DNA of 64,000 bases from Paraspadella gotoi (lineage: Eukaryota; Chaetognatha), in the NCBI GenBank assembly GCA_051294375.1, contig CM119269.1, positions 15,263,918-15,327,917 of the forward strand. The letters are read 5' to 3'. Every line of letters begins with the position of its first letter. Position 1 is the first letter of the stretch. Made by a program: the position numbers and the translations under genes. The notes beneath the pieces were generated by a model. That model ran no database searches, had not been told where the DNA came from, and was given only the letters and a program-made list of their open reading frames with translations. Positions 26,691-46,140 of this stretch are shown here, piece by piece.

Positions 26691-27684
26691 TTATAATCTA
26701 AATTCCAGTTATGACCTTGATGATGATAGCAAATTCTGTCCGAACTGGGAAGCACAGTTTTTGAACTCGCTTCGCAACTACTCTTTAATAGACACAATTT
26801 TATTAAAGATCACTCAAAATATACAGGTGAACTCGAGAAAAAACTAAAGCGCAATTAGTCATCTGCAATGTTTACATCAAATTCAGCTGTGCAATTAGTT
26901 AAACGTTGGCACAGTTATGCAACTCCTGCATAATATTGATTGTTGAAATAAAACTGTTGAAAATATAGAAACTGTTCTTATTCGTTTTCCTGAAATGAGA
27001 CTCAAATTTTTAAAGAAGGACCGTTTTAAACTGAATTCTTGTAACTTTGTTGAGATAGTATATAATCGGACTCTTGACAAAATCATCAGTTCATAGAATT
27101 CTCGAGAAAAAATATGTTAACTAACTTAATAGAGTAGTTTAGAAATTATGAAATTTAAGACTGCGTGAATGAGTGGATAGTTTGTGAAGTTTTAACTACC
27201 CCTATTAAGAGGCGGATTGCTTTATTGCGTGACTGCTTATGCTATAGTAATTGAAGATTTGACATAAGCTAGTTATTATTTTTATGATTATTAACTTAGT
27301 CTAGTAAATGTGCAAAAAAAATGTTCCCCCCCAAAAAAAATCGAGCAGTTCTTTTTTTTTTTCATTAACACAAGTTCTTTTCCTCAGCTGGGTTGCGAAA
27401 ATCTCCATTGGTGGTTTTTCCTCATCTCTTAATTTGGCTACGACGAAAGTAAACACCATTTATCCATTCATAAATTCACTGAGTTATTACATTTAAAAAC
27501 TGGATCTTAAATACAAATGCAATTCTGATTTATCTCTTTGCCTCTATTTTGCATAGTTAACTTTTTTTTGCTAGTTCATAACTATTTAAATTTAGATTAA
27601 TACTGACAATGCCTTCATATAAAAATGTCAAATTTACAAGATTACAAATAGTGAACGAAACAATTCATAATGCGTACGACCAGC

Positions 27685-27798
<114 letters not shown>

Positions 27799-28213
27799 CA
27801 CGCGTTGAGCGTCAGCGAGTCGCGTTCCAACGCTTTTTCCTTTCCTTCAGTCATCGCGATTTTCCCTTTCCTCTTCATTTTTCCTCCCTAAAAAAATCCG
27901 GATATGTATCATCAGACGGATGGATATTTCCCAGCGTTTAAAAACAACCATATATTTTAAATGAAAAATTTTGATATTTATTTAGATATAACTTTTTGGA
28001 TGCAAATATACTCGTTTCTTTCCTTTCGCGCAAATTAACAAATTTTAGTCAATAACAGTCGCTTACGCAACAACGGAAACAATTATATCCTCATCGTTAA
28101 TGTATTTAATTTGTTTTTCAATTTTTCCCCCTCGTTTGAATCGAAGCCACGCGAAGGCTGTGCGACACACACACACTCTCAAACACACGCAGACTCGACG
28201 TTCCCCCACCGAG

Positions 28214-28291
28214 ATGGCTTTATCGAAAACCAATGATTCTGAAATCCAGGCCAGAATCGATGCCGAGCGAGCGAAGCCGACCGTTGGATAA
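28214..28291 (+). CDS. Short ORF of 25 codons, coding status uncertain
   Basis: ATG to TAA encodes MALSKTNDSEIQARIDAER plus KPTVG, in a CpG-rich patch 0.5 kb before the GPCR start. It could be an upstream ORF in the GPCR leader, a small exon, or chance; the opposite strand is open too. No family recognised. Confidence 0.2.
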   Translation: MALSKTNDSEIQARIDAERAKPTVG

Positions 28292-28797
28292 CCCCACATC
28301 GACCTCGCTCCATAAGCGGAATAACTCTCGCACAAAAACCTCGTCTACATAGTTAAATAAATAAATAAAACGTAATTATTACATAGTTTACAGTTTACAT
28401 AAAAAAAGCGAAAAATGAAAGGTCATTTTGTTCAACGGTTTCGAGAATGTATAAGTATTGAATGTTTAAAATTGCCACAAAATACAAGTTCAAAGTACAT
28501 TCAGTACTTGCAAACTATTTTAAAGAGAGAATAATTTAAAAAATAACCGATAAATACATGAATAATAAAACTGAGATTAAGCCTCAATACTTACTAAAAT
28601 TTCACGCTTTTTTCTTAAATTTTGGCCAAATAAAGATTATGTCCGCGTACAACTCTTTCCCCAATTTCACTCGTAAACCACAACAGCTAATTAATTAATC
28701 CTTTCAACTGCAGATCGCATGAGATCCGACACGCCCACCAGCGAATCGCGTCTCTGTTCATCGGAGAACCTTTTTGTTTGACGCTCTCTTCGCCCGG

Positions 28798-35995
<7,198 letters not shown>

Positions 35996-36221
35996 GACGA
36001 AAATTTAAAAAAAAAAAGTTTTAAAGCGTTCCATAGTCCGGGGTCAAAAAAGTTATTTATCTGTAATAACTTGTTTTTAATTTTCTTATTAATTTGAAGA
36101 AGAAAAAAGATTCGTTTAATAGAATCAATTGGCTATTGGACTTACAGACCGAAAAGGCTTCGGATGATACAATGAAAATCCCCGTAAACCGATTAGCTTC
36201 ATTTTTTTATGGCAAGACCGA

Positions 36222-36300
36222 CCGACGGGGATATAAATGAGTGAAATTAGTTCGGAGCTAAAGCGCGTTCTGTTCTGTTCAGCGCCTCTTCCGGTAATAT
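36222..36300 (+). promoter_or_regulatory. TATA-box-like site after the GPR22-like stop
   Basis: ggggatataaatgag near 36226, followed 30-65 bases later by a GC-rich patch with ttcagcgcc. It looks like a core promoter, but no start exon follows clearly; it may simply lie in the 3' UTR. Confidence 0.2.
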
Positions 36301-36403
36301 CGTAAATTCGTAATACGGAATACGTGCAACGGTTTCCTCTTTATCATACATTCCTTAAAAAAAAAAAACACTCATTGTTGATGCACGATTATCGTGATGT
36401 TGA

Positions 36404-36409
36404 AATAAA
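36404..36409 (+). terminator. Candidate polyadenylation signal of the GPR22-like gene
   Basis: AATAAA in gttgaaataaaaactaaatc, about 410 bases after the stop, followed by a T/G-rich stretch (tttttgtgcctttt). Confidence 0.45.
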
Positions 36410-36949
36410 AACTAAATCATTTTTGTGCCTTTTTAAATTGTCATAAGTTAGACATTTTTTAATGTTTTTATCGAATTCTAATTTCACACGTTTGTATATT
36501 TAGTCTGCGTTTGTTTTTGAGAGTTATATATTTCAAAAGTTAAGAAATCAAGATTATTTTAGGATATAACTAAGAATGAATCATTTCATTAACCTCAAAG
36601 ACTAATGAATTAAGATTTTTAGCTAAAATTGACCTTTTCATGTTTATATGGACCTTTGTTTTTACACAACAGGTTCAACTTTATATAAAAAAAAAATAAT
36701 TGCTTGATACGGTTCTACCCGCGAGTTGTGTCTTTCCGTCTTCGTGTTTTCTTTCCCGTGTTTAGCTTTTTCTGTGAAATTCGTGAAGTTGTCTTTCTTT
36801 TTTTTTATTCCCCACTTTTTTTTTTTTTTTGAATTGCCGTCCTAACTGTCGGCGTCGCCGTCGATGTCTTCGTCGTCGTCGTCGTCGTTGTGATGGAACG
36901 AAAAACAATTTTACGTCGAGTGTCGATTCGTCATGTGATTGATACTTAC

Positions 36950-37039
36950 CTTCGTCTCCCTTTTGAAATGTTTTGGTGTACGCCGTTGTCTGTTGACTTC
37001 CCAATCTAACTTAAAAGCCTTTGTACGAAGTTTCGCCAT
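36950..37039 (-). CDS. Candidate first coding exon of an unrecognised minus-strand gene
   Basis: ATG at 37039, 30 codons, strong donor AAG|GTAAGT, phase 0. The peptide starts MAKLRTKAFKLDWEVNRQRR and continues TPKHFKRETK: very basic, like the start of a small ribosomal, nucleolar or RNA-binding protein. No later exon was found on the minus strand before the GPCR, so the gene would have to continue inside or beyond that gene. The call rests on ATG, donor and composition. Confidence 0.35.
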
Positions 37040-37335
37040 TGAAATATTTGCTGTGTCTGTCTATTGAAATGTTTAAGAAATTAAACGAAAATTCGATGTT
37101 TTTTTCGGAATTTCAAAATTTCGGCGGAAAGAAAGCTCGGCAGTTGAGCTAGATACCCTTTGTTTTTCCTTCTTTATTTTTTTATTTCTTTCATTTTTCT
37201 TTCTTTTTTCTTTCTTTCTCATTTTTTTTCTTTCAATATATCAATACTGTAAAGTAGGTGAACGCTGAACCGAAAAGCCGAAAAGGACCCGTGTTAGAAC
37301 ATACGAAAATTCGAGAATATCGAGATGAGAGAGAG

Positions 37336-37411
<76 letters not shown>

Positions 37412-38450
37412 CCAGCCAGCCAGCCCTGTCAATCATCTCTTATCATTGCCGACCGAATCTGTGCGAGCGAAATAAATTCTCACCCACATTCATCCCAGTC
37501 CTTACCTTACGTCTCTTCTGCTTTCGCCTCACTTTTGCCCCACCCTCCTCGAGTTCCAACTTATTTCCTTTTAACATTTTCTTCTTTTCCAAGTTCCATT
37601 TCACAACGATAAACGATACAATTCCTTTTTTTCTTTTATTCAATTTTCTCTACATTTCAATTTCAGATTTCTTTTATCATTTGTCATTCCTTCTACATAC
37701 CTTCGGTCTCTTTTTCCTCCTTTTATTCCTTCATTATATCTTTTCTTTATTACATTCTTATCTCCCCTTTCCATGTTACTTTCCCCTTTATTTTCCTCTT
37801 TCCTCCCCGCTTGACTTTGCCTTTCCTTTCCTTCCTCTTTTTCCTTCCTCCCTCCCCTTTCCTCCCTTCTCTCGATTTCCAAAAAAACATTAGGCGAGAA
37901 TGACCTTGGCGTCGAAACTGCAGCTCGAGTTTCTCGCGTTTATCAAAAAAAAAAAAAAAAAAAGAAAGAAAGAAAGAAAAAAGGAAAAAATAAGGAAAGC
38001 GTTCCTCTTTTTTTTTCTTCCCTCAAGATCATGGACGGCGATTGAGATTCGATGCGAAAAACCGAAACGCTTTCGACGGCGAAGAATTTTGACAAATCAC
38101 ATCCCTTCCCCCCCTCCCCCCAGCGCCTACCCCCGGATGTAATAGGGATGCAAAGAAAGACGGCGTGGCCACGATCTCCCCTCGAAATAAGAAACTAAAC
38201 TTTATTTTCCAATGGACGCTCTCGACCGAATGCGTTGGCCTTAAATTCGCCTCCTACCGCCAATCGATTCCGTTACGGACTCTCTAGTCTAGCATCGGCT
38301 TATTTTATTTTTTTTTTTGCTCCGCGATCTATTTCACCTTTTTTTGTAAAACTCGAGCCAGCCTAAGCGCATTTCTCGGAAATCTTCCCCCCCCCCTATT
38401 CTCAACTGCTCAAGAAGAAAAAGAGGGGCGAAGGAATAAACGAAGAAGAA
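37040..38450. other. Non-coding, pyrimidine-rich interval
   Basis: Contains an (AG)n array, then about 500 bases of strongly pyrimidine-rich plus-strand sequence (TTTCC/CTTT types) that creates long chance ORFs. No gene seen. Confidence 0.5.
37326..37411 (+). repeat. (AG)n microsatellite
   Basis: AG array with a few GAAGAG interruptions, followed by (CCAG)n-like gccagccagccagcc. Confidence 0.95.
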
Positions 38451-38518
38451 ATGACGAACCGCGTGTTGACGCTTTCGACTTCGGCCAGCGCCGCCTGGCG
38501 AATGGCAACCGTAACGAG
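38451..38518 (+). CDS. Candidate first coding exon of an unrecognised plus-strand gene
   Basis: ATG at 38451 gives MTNRVLTLSTSASAAWRMAT then VT, 22 codons plus two bases, with a strong donor ACGAG|GTGAGG. The peptide is rich in Ser, Ala, Thr and Arg with no acidic residue, like a mitochondrial targeting sequence, though that is speculation. No following exon can be joined with certainty. Confidence 0.3.
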
Positions 38519-38861
38519 GTGAGGACATTGTGCTCGTCGTCTTAAGTATTGTTTATTTGTTTATTTGTTTTTGTTTTAGTTCGTTGACAATACGGAATAG
38601 ACTTGACGAGAGTTTAGTCGGGACTTTAAAAACTAAAAAAAGAGAAAGGGACAATATTTGACGTTCGTCGTTTTTAGACGAACCGAGGCGATCCGTTTTT
38701 TTTTCTCCTAAATTGCTTCTATTATAGTTAATAACTATTAGTTATTCTTATTGTTGTTCTCTCTTATGATGCTAGTAAGCAAGCAAGCACGTCGGCCTAT
38801 CGGTCTGTGAGATCATAATCAATAGAATCTGGCAGTGCCACCGAATCCGCCTCACTGCTAC

Positions 38862-39050
38862 TTTCACACGGTCCAGCCCATTTGGCCGAGCGGGCTAAAG
38901 CGCCATCCCAATCTTGCGCCTCGGGATCGATCCCTGAGCTTTTCGCATCCTTGATGGAGTCGACTTAAACGTTATGGTGGTGAAAGTGAGATGGTGAGAT
39001 GCATCGAGCGTCACATGCAATCCCAACGTTGTTAAAAGAACCTCATTGCT
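38862..39050 (+). mobile_element. tRNA-derived SINE family C
   Basis: tRNA-like head with tttggccgagcgggctaaag (A box) and cctcgggatcgatccctgag (B box), followed by an unrelated body (ttgatggagtcgacttaaac onwards). The 3' end is not fixed. The head lacks a proper acceptor stem, so it is not a tRNA gene. Confidence 0.55.
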
Positions 39051-39604
39051 CGAGCGAAAAAGGTTTCGGATAATCGGTTATTGGTTGTCGGTGCATCAGT
39101 AGATGAGCTAATGAACGGAACTTAAAGAATTTTCTCGAGCGCTCGAGACGCTAATGAAGAAAGAAAACCGCGTCGCCGTAAGACTAAGACTGTTGCGAAT
39201 TTCATCGTCAGAAAGATTACACCTAAAATCCTTCTAGTTCAAATGAGGGAAGAGGTTACGTAAGTACAATAAGCACTAGCTACGTCAGAAGTTTGTGGAC
39301 GAACAACTACAACACGCAACCTCGGTCAAAATTCGGAAACTTGTTGCGTCCACAAGTTCCCATTTTCTGTTTTTAAACACGAAATGAAAGATCACGCAAT
39401 TTTTTTTTGCGGCGATATCGTGCGTCGTGTGACAATGAGAGCCGATAACACGTGGCGAAAGAAGACAACGGATGGCGAAAGAAGGCAACGGGACGGTAAC
39501 AGATAGGGACAGTCTCAAAAGCCCTGTTGACTGAATTATCGTTTGGCTTCGGATTGACGCGATTCACGTCAGATCGAAGCGACGCCCTTTTCTCTACCCC
39601 ATAG

Positions 39605-39718
39605 AAGATTGAGTCTTTGTATGAGGAGAATAAAAATGAGCTCAAAAATCGTGCGCCCCGCTGCAGGGCGCCGACTCCGCTGCCGACGCCGCTTTCGGCC
39701 GAAGAGGGCGAGTCTCGG
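39605..39718 (+). CDS. Candidate internal exon, unrecognised
   Basis: An excellent acceptor (cttttctctaccccatag) opens 38 codons: KIESLYEENKNELKNRAPRC, then PTPLPTPLSAEEGESR. The only end signal is a weak donor CGG|GTCTCT. The other plus frame is also open, and a 38-codon ATG ORF lies on the minus strand (MARDRWMWQNGNLGGE at 39858), so strand is not certain. The acceptor favours plus. Confidence 0.3.
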
Positions 39719-40001
39719 GTCTCTGCGCTATTTTTTTTATTTTCCACCCGGCGTCGACATCGCCACTTTCTTTCGTCGCCTATCGGCGTCAACGCCTGTT
39801 GCCATCGTTTCGCCTCCCAAATTGCCATTTTGCCACATCCAGCGGTCGCGCGCCATCACGAAACGCGAGAGGCGCCTCGTGATCTAGACTCGGTTTCTCT
39901 TCCTCCACCCTGTTAACTCCACACCCTTAAGGCCGCCGGGTACCCGCCCCCCAGGCCGGCATCTTGCTCCCTCATAAACTAAGGAACGGGCGAGTCTTTC
40001 C

Positions 40002-40569
40002 GGCCCAAGGCCACTCCATCCATAATTCTATATTATGGATAAAAAAAGGGGAGAGAAAAAAAAAAGCGAAGATGAATTGTGCGAGAAATGAATCGCGCGC
40101 GCTATCGCGTAGCACGCTGCGTGCGCGAGAGAGTCCGACATCACTGCGCGTTGTGATAAGTTCCGATCGGCGTTGCTGGCGAGTGGGTGGGGGGGGGAGG
40201 AGAAGTTTAGAAGTCGCGCGACGAGGAGGCGAGAATGAAGGGAAAGGGAGGGAGGAAGTGAAAAGAGTGAAGGAAGGGAAGGAGGAAACGAAGAAGGTAG
40301 GAAAAATAACGAGGAAGTAGGCGAAGTACGGGAGAGGAAGAGGTAGAGAAGAATCGGGAATGGAAGGAAAGAAGCTAAAAAAGAAAAGAAGGAAAAGAGA
40401 AAAGAATGACGGAAAGGTAGGGAAGAGAGAAAGAAAGGAAGGAAGGAAGGAAGCAAAGGGGAAAAAAAGGTAGGGAATGTAGGAAGAGAAAATTGAGGAC
40501 TTTGGGAAAAGGAAGTCGGCGCGGTTGGATGGAAAGGTTTACAGGCTTCCTTGTTTTTTTATCGACGGT
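40002..40569. other. Purine-rich non-coding stretch before a gap
   Basis: GGAAGG/GAAAG-rich plus strand with no gene; ORFs on both strands are composition artefacts. Confidence 0.5.
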
Positions 40570-40594
40570 NNNNNNNNNNNNNNNNNNNNNNNNN
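40570..40594. other. Assembly gap, 25 N
   Basis: Exactly 25 N, the same size as gaps at 44557 and 60173; probably a placeholder for an unknown distance. Confidence 0.97.
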
Positions 40595-40702
40595 GAAGGA
40601 GAGAAAGTGGGACGGGTTTGGGTTTGGGTGAGGGACAAGGGTGAGGCCGTGTCGGGTAGAACTGTCATGTCAAGGCTGACGAGATGTTCTTTATTTGAGG
40701 GA

Positions 40703-40706
<4 letters not shown>

Positions 40707-40741
<35 letters not shown>

Positions 40742-40768
40742 AAGAGAGAAGAGAGAGAGAGAGAGAGG
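40707..40768 (+). repeat. (AG)n microsatellite
   Basis: AG array with GAAGAGAAGAG interruptions. Confidence 0.95.
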
Positions 40769-41044
40769 AAATTAGGGGTAACTGGGTCAATGGGGTCGTA
40801 TTAGTCCGATTCAGATCAAAAGGTAAGGGCTGGTGAGGTTTTTTTTTTTTTTTTTTGTGGGGGGGCGGCATAAGTGCGAATGCACTCTCTCTTTAAACCG
40901 CTGAGCCTCGGTGGGGGGGGGGGTTTGAAGAAGGAAGAATTTCGAAGAGGGTAGAAGTGCGGGAGAATCTGTTTATGGTGGATTTCGCTCTCAAATGAGA
41001 GGAACCATTAAAAGTCTGAAGCGAGGAATGACGTTGAAGAACAA

Positions 41045-41305
41045 AAGAATAATTAATTTAATTAATTAATTAATTAATAATTAATTAATTAACCATTAAG
41101 TCTGAAGCGAGGATGACGTTGAAACAAAAGAATAATTAATTAATTAATTAATTAATTAATTAATTAATTAATTAATTAATTAATTAACCATTAAAAGTCT
41201 GAAGCGAGGATGACGTTTGAACAAAAAATAATTAATTAATTAATAATTAATTAATTAATTAATTAATTAATTAATTAATTAATTAATTAATTAACCATTA
41301 AAAGT
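41045..41305 (+). repeat. (TTAA/TTAATTAA)n arrays in a tandem of short units
   Basis: At least three units of ccattaaaagtctgaagcga, ggatgacgttgaaacaaaag, aataattaa, each followed by (ATTA)n of variable length. A similar array is at 44745-44815. Confidence 0.9.
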
Positions 41306-41306
41306 C

Positions 41307-41677
41307 TGAAGCGAGGATGACGTTGAAACAAAAGAATAATTAATGACCGACGAGGGAGGAGGAGAAAAAGAAGAAGAAGAAGACGACGACGACGACGACG
41401 ACGACGACGAAGATAATACGACGACCTAACGAGACGACCGAAAAGAATAACGTTCGAGACAACATCAGCCGCCGGATATAATGACGACGGCGAACAATAA
41501 AAGGAATAATTAATGACCGCGATAGCAGTTTTAGAGATGGGGGCAACGACGACGACGACGACGACGATGTATATATCCGACGAGACGACGAAAACGCGAT
41601 TCGCGTTATCAGTAGAAAAAGCCAAAAGGGTAGGTTTGACGTCGTTCGCCGTAATTCGCCGTAGTTCGCCATCGTTT

Positions 41678-41747
<70 letters not shown>

Positions 41748-42224
41748 ATTGTCGATATTTATTACTTCTCCGACTAAATACAAATGTTCGCCTTTTCTGA
41801 GACGCAATCTCCGGATTTCGGGACGCGAATACAGATTCCCGAGTCGCCTACCGATCGTTCTCTTTTCTCGAGGGTAAGGTCGAGGCGGGTTAGAGGTGAG
41901 GTGGGTAAGTGCGTAAAGCAGGAAAGGAAGAAATGGAAGTCTTATCATTTTGATTTTTACTTCCGTCTTCCTCCCTGCGAAACCGAGACAGAGATAGAGA
42001 GAGAGATGGTCGGTCGCGGGTGACAGTCCTCGAAAAAAAAAAAAATAACGAAGCCTCGCGCATAACAAAGTCGGCGTTTCTCCGCCATAGCGCCGCTTCT
42101 CTCGCCCGGTTTGCATAGAAAAACGTTGAGTCGAGTCGGGGGCGGCGGCGGCGGCGGCGCCTGCGCTTCTAACGCGGATCGTTCTTTGTCAAGGCGCCTC
42201 ATTTGCATATCGTGCAGTTTTTAC

Positions 42225-42260
<36 letters not shown>

Positions 42261-42709
42261 ATTGTCGATATTTATAATACAAATGTTCGCCTTTTCTGAG
42301 ACGCAATCTCCGGATTTCGCGACGCGAAATACAGATTCCGAGTCGCCTACCGATCGTTCTCTTTCTCGAAGGTAAGGGTCGAGGCGGGTTAGAGGTGAGT
42401 GGGTAAGTGCGTAAAGCAGGAAAGGAAGAAATGGAAGTCTTATCATTTTGATTTTTACTTCCGTCTCTCCTGCGAAAAGCCGAGACAGAATAGAGAGAGA
42501 GATGGTCGGTCGCGGGTGACAGTCCTCGAAAAAAAAAAAAAATAACGAAGCCTCGCGCATAAACAAAGTCGGCGTTTCTCCGCCATAGCGCCGCTTCTCT
42601 CGCCCGGTTTGCATAGAAAAACGTTGAGTCGAGTCGGGGCGGCGGCGGCGGCGCCTGCTCTAACGCGGATGTTCTTAGTCAAGCGCCTCATTTGCATATC
42701 GTGCAGTTT

Positions 42710-42761
<52 letters not shown>

Positions 42762-43580
42762 CGCGCTTTTACTTGAAGAATTTCTTAGCTTTTAACTGTT
42801 AGGCTCGAGCCAAAATTTTCTCGCTCCCGAAATCTTTCGCCGTTTTTTCTCCCCTCGGCTTGGTTCAATTTCTCGTATCCTCTTTCTTCTCTCGTCTATC
42901 TCTTACTCTCTCCTAATATGAGACGAAATTAATTTTCCTGATAAAATTGGGCAAAACCTGATATTTATATTGCTTTTAAAATTGTCCTTCTTTGATGTGT
43001 GTATTTATCGGTTTTTTTTTCATTTTTCGTCAATTTTCAAAATGTTTTTGAATTTTTCCGAAATCGCTGTTATACCTTTTTTCGTGTGTGGCGCGAGAAA
43101 CTTTAAAATGACTTGAGAAAAAAAAATTGAATGTCGGTATTTATTTTTATAAAAATATAAATTAATAAATAATATAATAATAATTGATAAAATAAACGAT
43201 CCCGTTCTCTGAAATTCGCACGCAGCGATCCTGAAAAAAAACTAAATCTCCACGATTTATTGGGGGGAAAGTTGTGTTGAGATTGATGGCGACAGAACGG
43301 TGGGAGGTGGAGGCGGGGGGGGGTGGGGGGTGGGTGAGCGTGGATCGATGTGAGTTGAGGGAGGAGTCGGGGGAAGGGGGCGTATTTGGCGTTTATGCGT
43401 TAAGTGCCAAAGTCGCTCAGCTGCCGACCTTGCAGAACGCAAATTTCGTATCCGACTCCCAGCGGAGAAGAAGAGAGAGGAGAACGAGAGAGAGAGGAGA
43501 GCGCGATGAGAGAGAGAGAGAGATGAGAGAGGAGACGAGATGAGAGAGAGAGGAGAGAGAGAATACACATACTTATTTAT
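41307..43580 (+). repeat. About 2.3 kb tandem unit, copy 1
   Basis: Starts ctgaagcgaggatgacgttg, contains (GAC)n, a (CT)n array, two partial copies of a 450-470-base subunit (41751-42220 and 42262-42714), and ends with an (AG)n patch. The next copy begins at 43581 with the same sequence. Confidence 0.8.
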
Positions 43581-43961
43581 ATCTGAAGCGAGGATGACGT
43601 TGAAACAAAAGAATAATTAATGACCGACGAGGAGGAGGAGGAGAAAAAGAAGAAGAAGAAGACGACGACGACGACGACGACGACGACGAAGATAATACGA
43701 CGACCTAAACGAGGACGACCGAAAAGAATAACGTTCGAGACAACATCAGCCGCCGGATATAAATGACGACGGCGACAATAAAAGGAATAATTAATGACCG
43801 CGATAGCAGTTTTAGAGATGGGGGCAACGACGACGACGACGACGACGATGTATATATCCGACGAGACGACGAAACGCGATTCGCGTTATCAGTAAGAAAA
43901 GCCAAAAGGGTAGGTTTGACGTCGTTCGCCGTAATTCGCCGTAGTTCGCCATCGTTTCAAG

Positions 43962-44056
<95 letters not shown>

Positions 44057-44521
44057 GTCGATATTTATTACTTCTCCGACTAAATACAAATGTTCGCCTT
44101 TTCTGAGACGCAATCTCCGGATTTCGCGACGCGAATACAGATTCCGAGTCGCCTACCGATCGTTCTCTTTTCTCGAAGGTAAGGGTCGAGGCGGGTTAGA
44201 GGTGAGGTGGGTAAGTGCGTAAAGCAGGAAAGGAAGAAATGGAAGTCTTATCATTTTGATTTTTACTTCCGTCTTCCTCCCTGCGAAACCGAGACAGAGA
44301 TAGAGAGAGAGATGGTCGGTCGCGGGTGACAGTCCTCGAAAAAAAAAAAAATAACGAAGCCTCGCGCATAAACAAAGTCGGCGTTTCTCCGCCATAGCGC
44401 CGCTTCTCTCGCCCGGTTTGCATAGAAAAACGTTGAGTCGAGTCGGGGGCGGCGGCGGCGGCGCCTGCTTCTAACGCGGATCGTTCTTTGTCAAGCGCCT
44501 CATTTGCATATCGTGCAGTTT

Positions 44522-44556
<35 letters not shown>
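43581..44556 (+). repeat. About 2.3 kb tandem unit, copy 2, cut by a gap
   Basis: Nearly identical to 41307-42250, including (GAC)n, (CT)n of a different length and the subunit ending catttgcatatcgtgcag; stops at the gap. Confidence 0.85.
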
Positions 44557-44581
44557 NNNNNNNNNNNNNNNNNNNNNNNNN
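44557..44581. other. Assembly gap, 25 N
   Basis: Exactly 25 N between a (CT)n array and sequence duplicating 40808 onwards. Confidence 0.97.
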
Positions 44582-46076
44582 CCCGATTCAGATCAAAAGG
44601 TATGGGTGGTGAGGTTTTGTTTTTTTTTTGGGGTGGGGGGGGCGGGCAATAAGTTGGCGAAATGCATCTTCTTTAAACCGCTGAGCCCTCGGTGGGCGGG
44701 GGGGGTTTGAAGTAAGGAAGAATTCCGAAGCAGAATAATTAATTAAATTATTAAACGATAATTAATTAATTAAGTTAATTAATTAATTAATTAATTAATT
44801 AATTAATTAATTAACCATTAAAAGTCTGAAGCGAGGATGACTTAAACAAAAGAATAATTAATGCCGACGAGGAGTAGGAGGAGAAAAGAAGAAGAAGAAG
44901 ACGACGACGAACGACGACGCACGACGAAACGAAGATAATACGACGACCTTAAAACGAGGAGACGAAAAGATAACGTTCGAGACACTACTTCTACGCCGCC
45001 GATTAAATGATCGACGGCCGACAAATAAAGGAAATAATTAATCGACCCCGCGATAGCAGTTTTTAGAGATGGGGGCAACGACGCGACGACGACGACGTAC
45101 GAACGACGAACGATGGTATTACTCGAGAGACGACGGAAACGCGATTCGCGTTAATCCCAGTAGAAGCCAAAAAGGGTAGGTTTGACGTCGGTTTCGCGGC
45201 GGTAATTCGCCGTGGTAGTTCGCCATCGTTTCAAGGCTTCTCCTCTCTACTCTCTCCTTCTCTCTTGCTCTCTCTCTCTCTCGTCTCTCTCTCTCTCTCT
45301 CTCTCTCCTCTTTCTCTTCTCTCCCTTTGCTCGTCGCTCGGTTTACTTGAAGAATTCTTAGCTTTTAACTGTTAGGCCTCGAGCCAAAATTTTCTCGCTC
45401 CCGAAATCTTTCGCCGTTTTTCTCTCCCTCGACTTGGTTCTTTCTCTATCTCTCTTTCTCTCTCGTCTATTCTTACTCTCTCCTTAATATGAGACGAAAT
45501 CTAATTTTCCTGATAAAATTGGGCAAAACTGATATTTATATTGCTTTTAAATTGTCCTTCTTTGTGTGTGTATTTTATCGGTTTTTTTTCATTTTTCTCA
45601 ATTTCTCAAAATGTTTTTGAATTTTTTCCGAATCGCTGTTATACCTTTTTTCGTGTGTGGCGCGAGAAACTTTAAATGATCTTGAGAAAAAAAATTGAAT
45701 GTCGGTATTTATTTTTATGATAAAATATAAATTAATAAATAATATAATAATAATTGGATAAAATAAACGATCCCGTTCTCTGATAATTCGCACTTGGTGC
45801 AGCGATCCTGAAAAAAAACTAAATCTCCAGCGATTTATTGGGGGGAAAGTTGTTTGAGATTGGACTGGCGACGAACGGTGGGAGGTGGAGGCGGGGGGGG
45901 GGGGGGTGGGTGAGCGTGGATGAGTGAGGTTGAGGGAGGAGTCGGGAAGGGGGGCGTATTTGGCGTTTATGCGTTAAGTGCCAAAGTCGTCGCTGCCGAC
46001 CTGCAGAACGCGAAATTGTATCCGACTCCCGGGAGAGAAGAGAGAGGGAGAGAGAGAGAGAGAGGAGAAGCGCGAG

Positions 46077-46107
<31 letters not shown>

Positions 46108-46140
46108 CGAGGAGGAGAGAGAGAGGAGAGAGAGGAGAGA
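44582..46140 (+). repeat. Error-rich duplicate of 40808-43560
   Basis: Begins ccgattcagatcaaaaggta as at 40808 and follows the same order (TTAA arrays, ctgaagcgaggatgac, (GAC)n, (CT)n, ttagcttttaactgttagg, gggggaaagttgt), with many one-base insertions and losses. Looks like poorly corrected long-read sequence. Confidence 0.8.

Noticed and set aside
37258-37893. 211-codon plus-strand ORF
   Set aside because: Composed of (AG)n translation followed by Phe/Leu/Ser/Pro from a pyrimidine-rich tract; no domain and no splice context.
38872-38950. tRNA-Leu/Ser-like sequence
   Set aside because: A and B boxes are present but no complete acceptor stem or anticodon arm; better explained as a SINE head.
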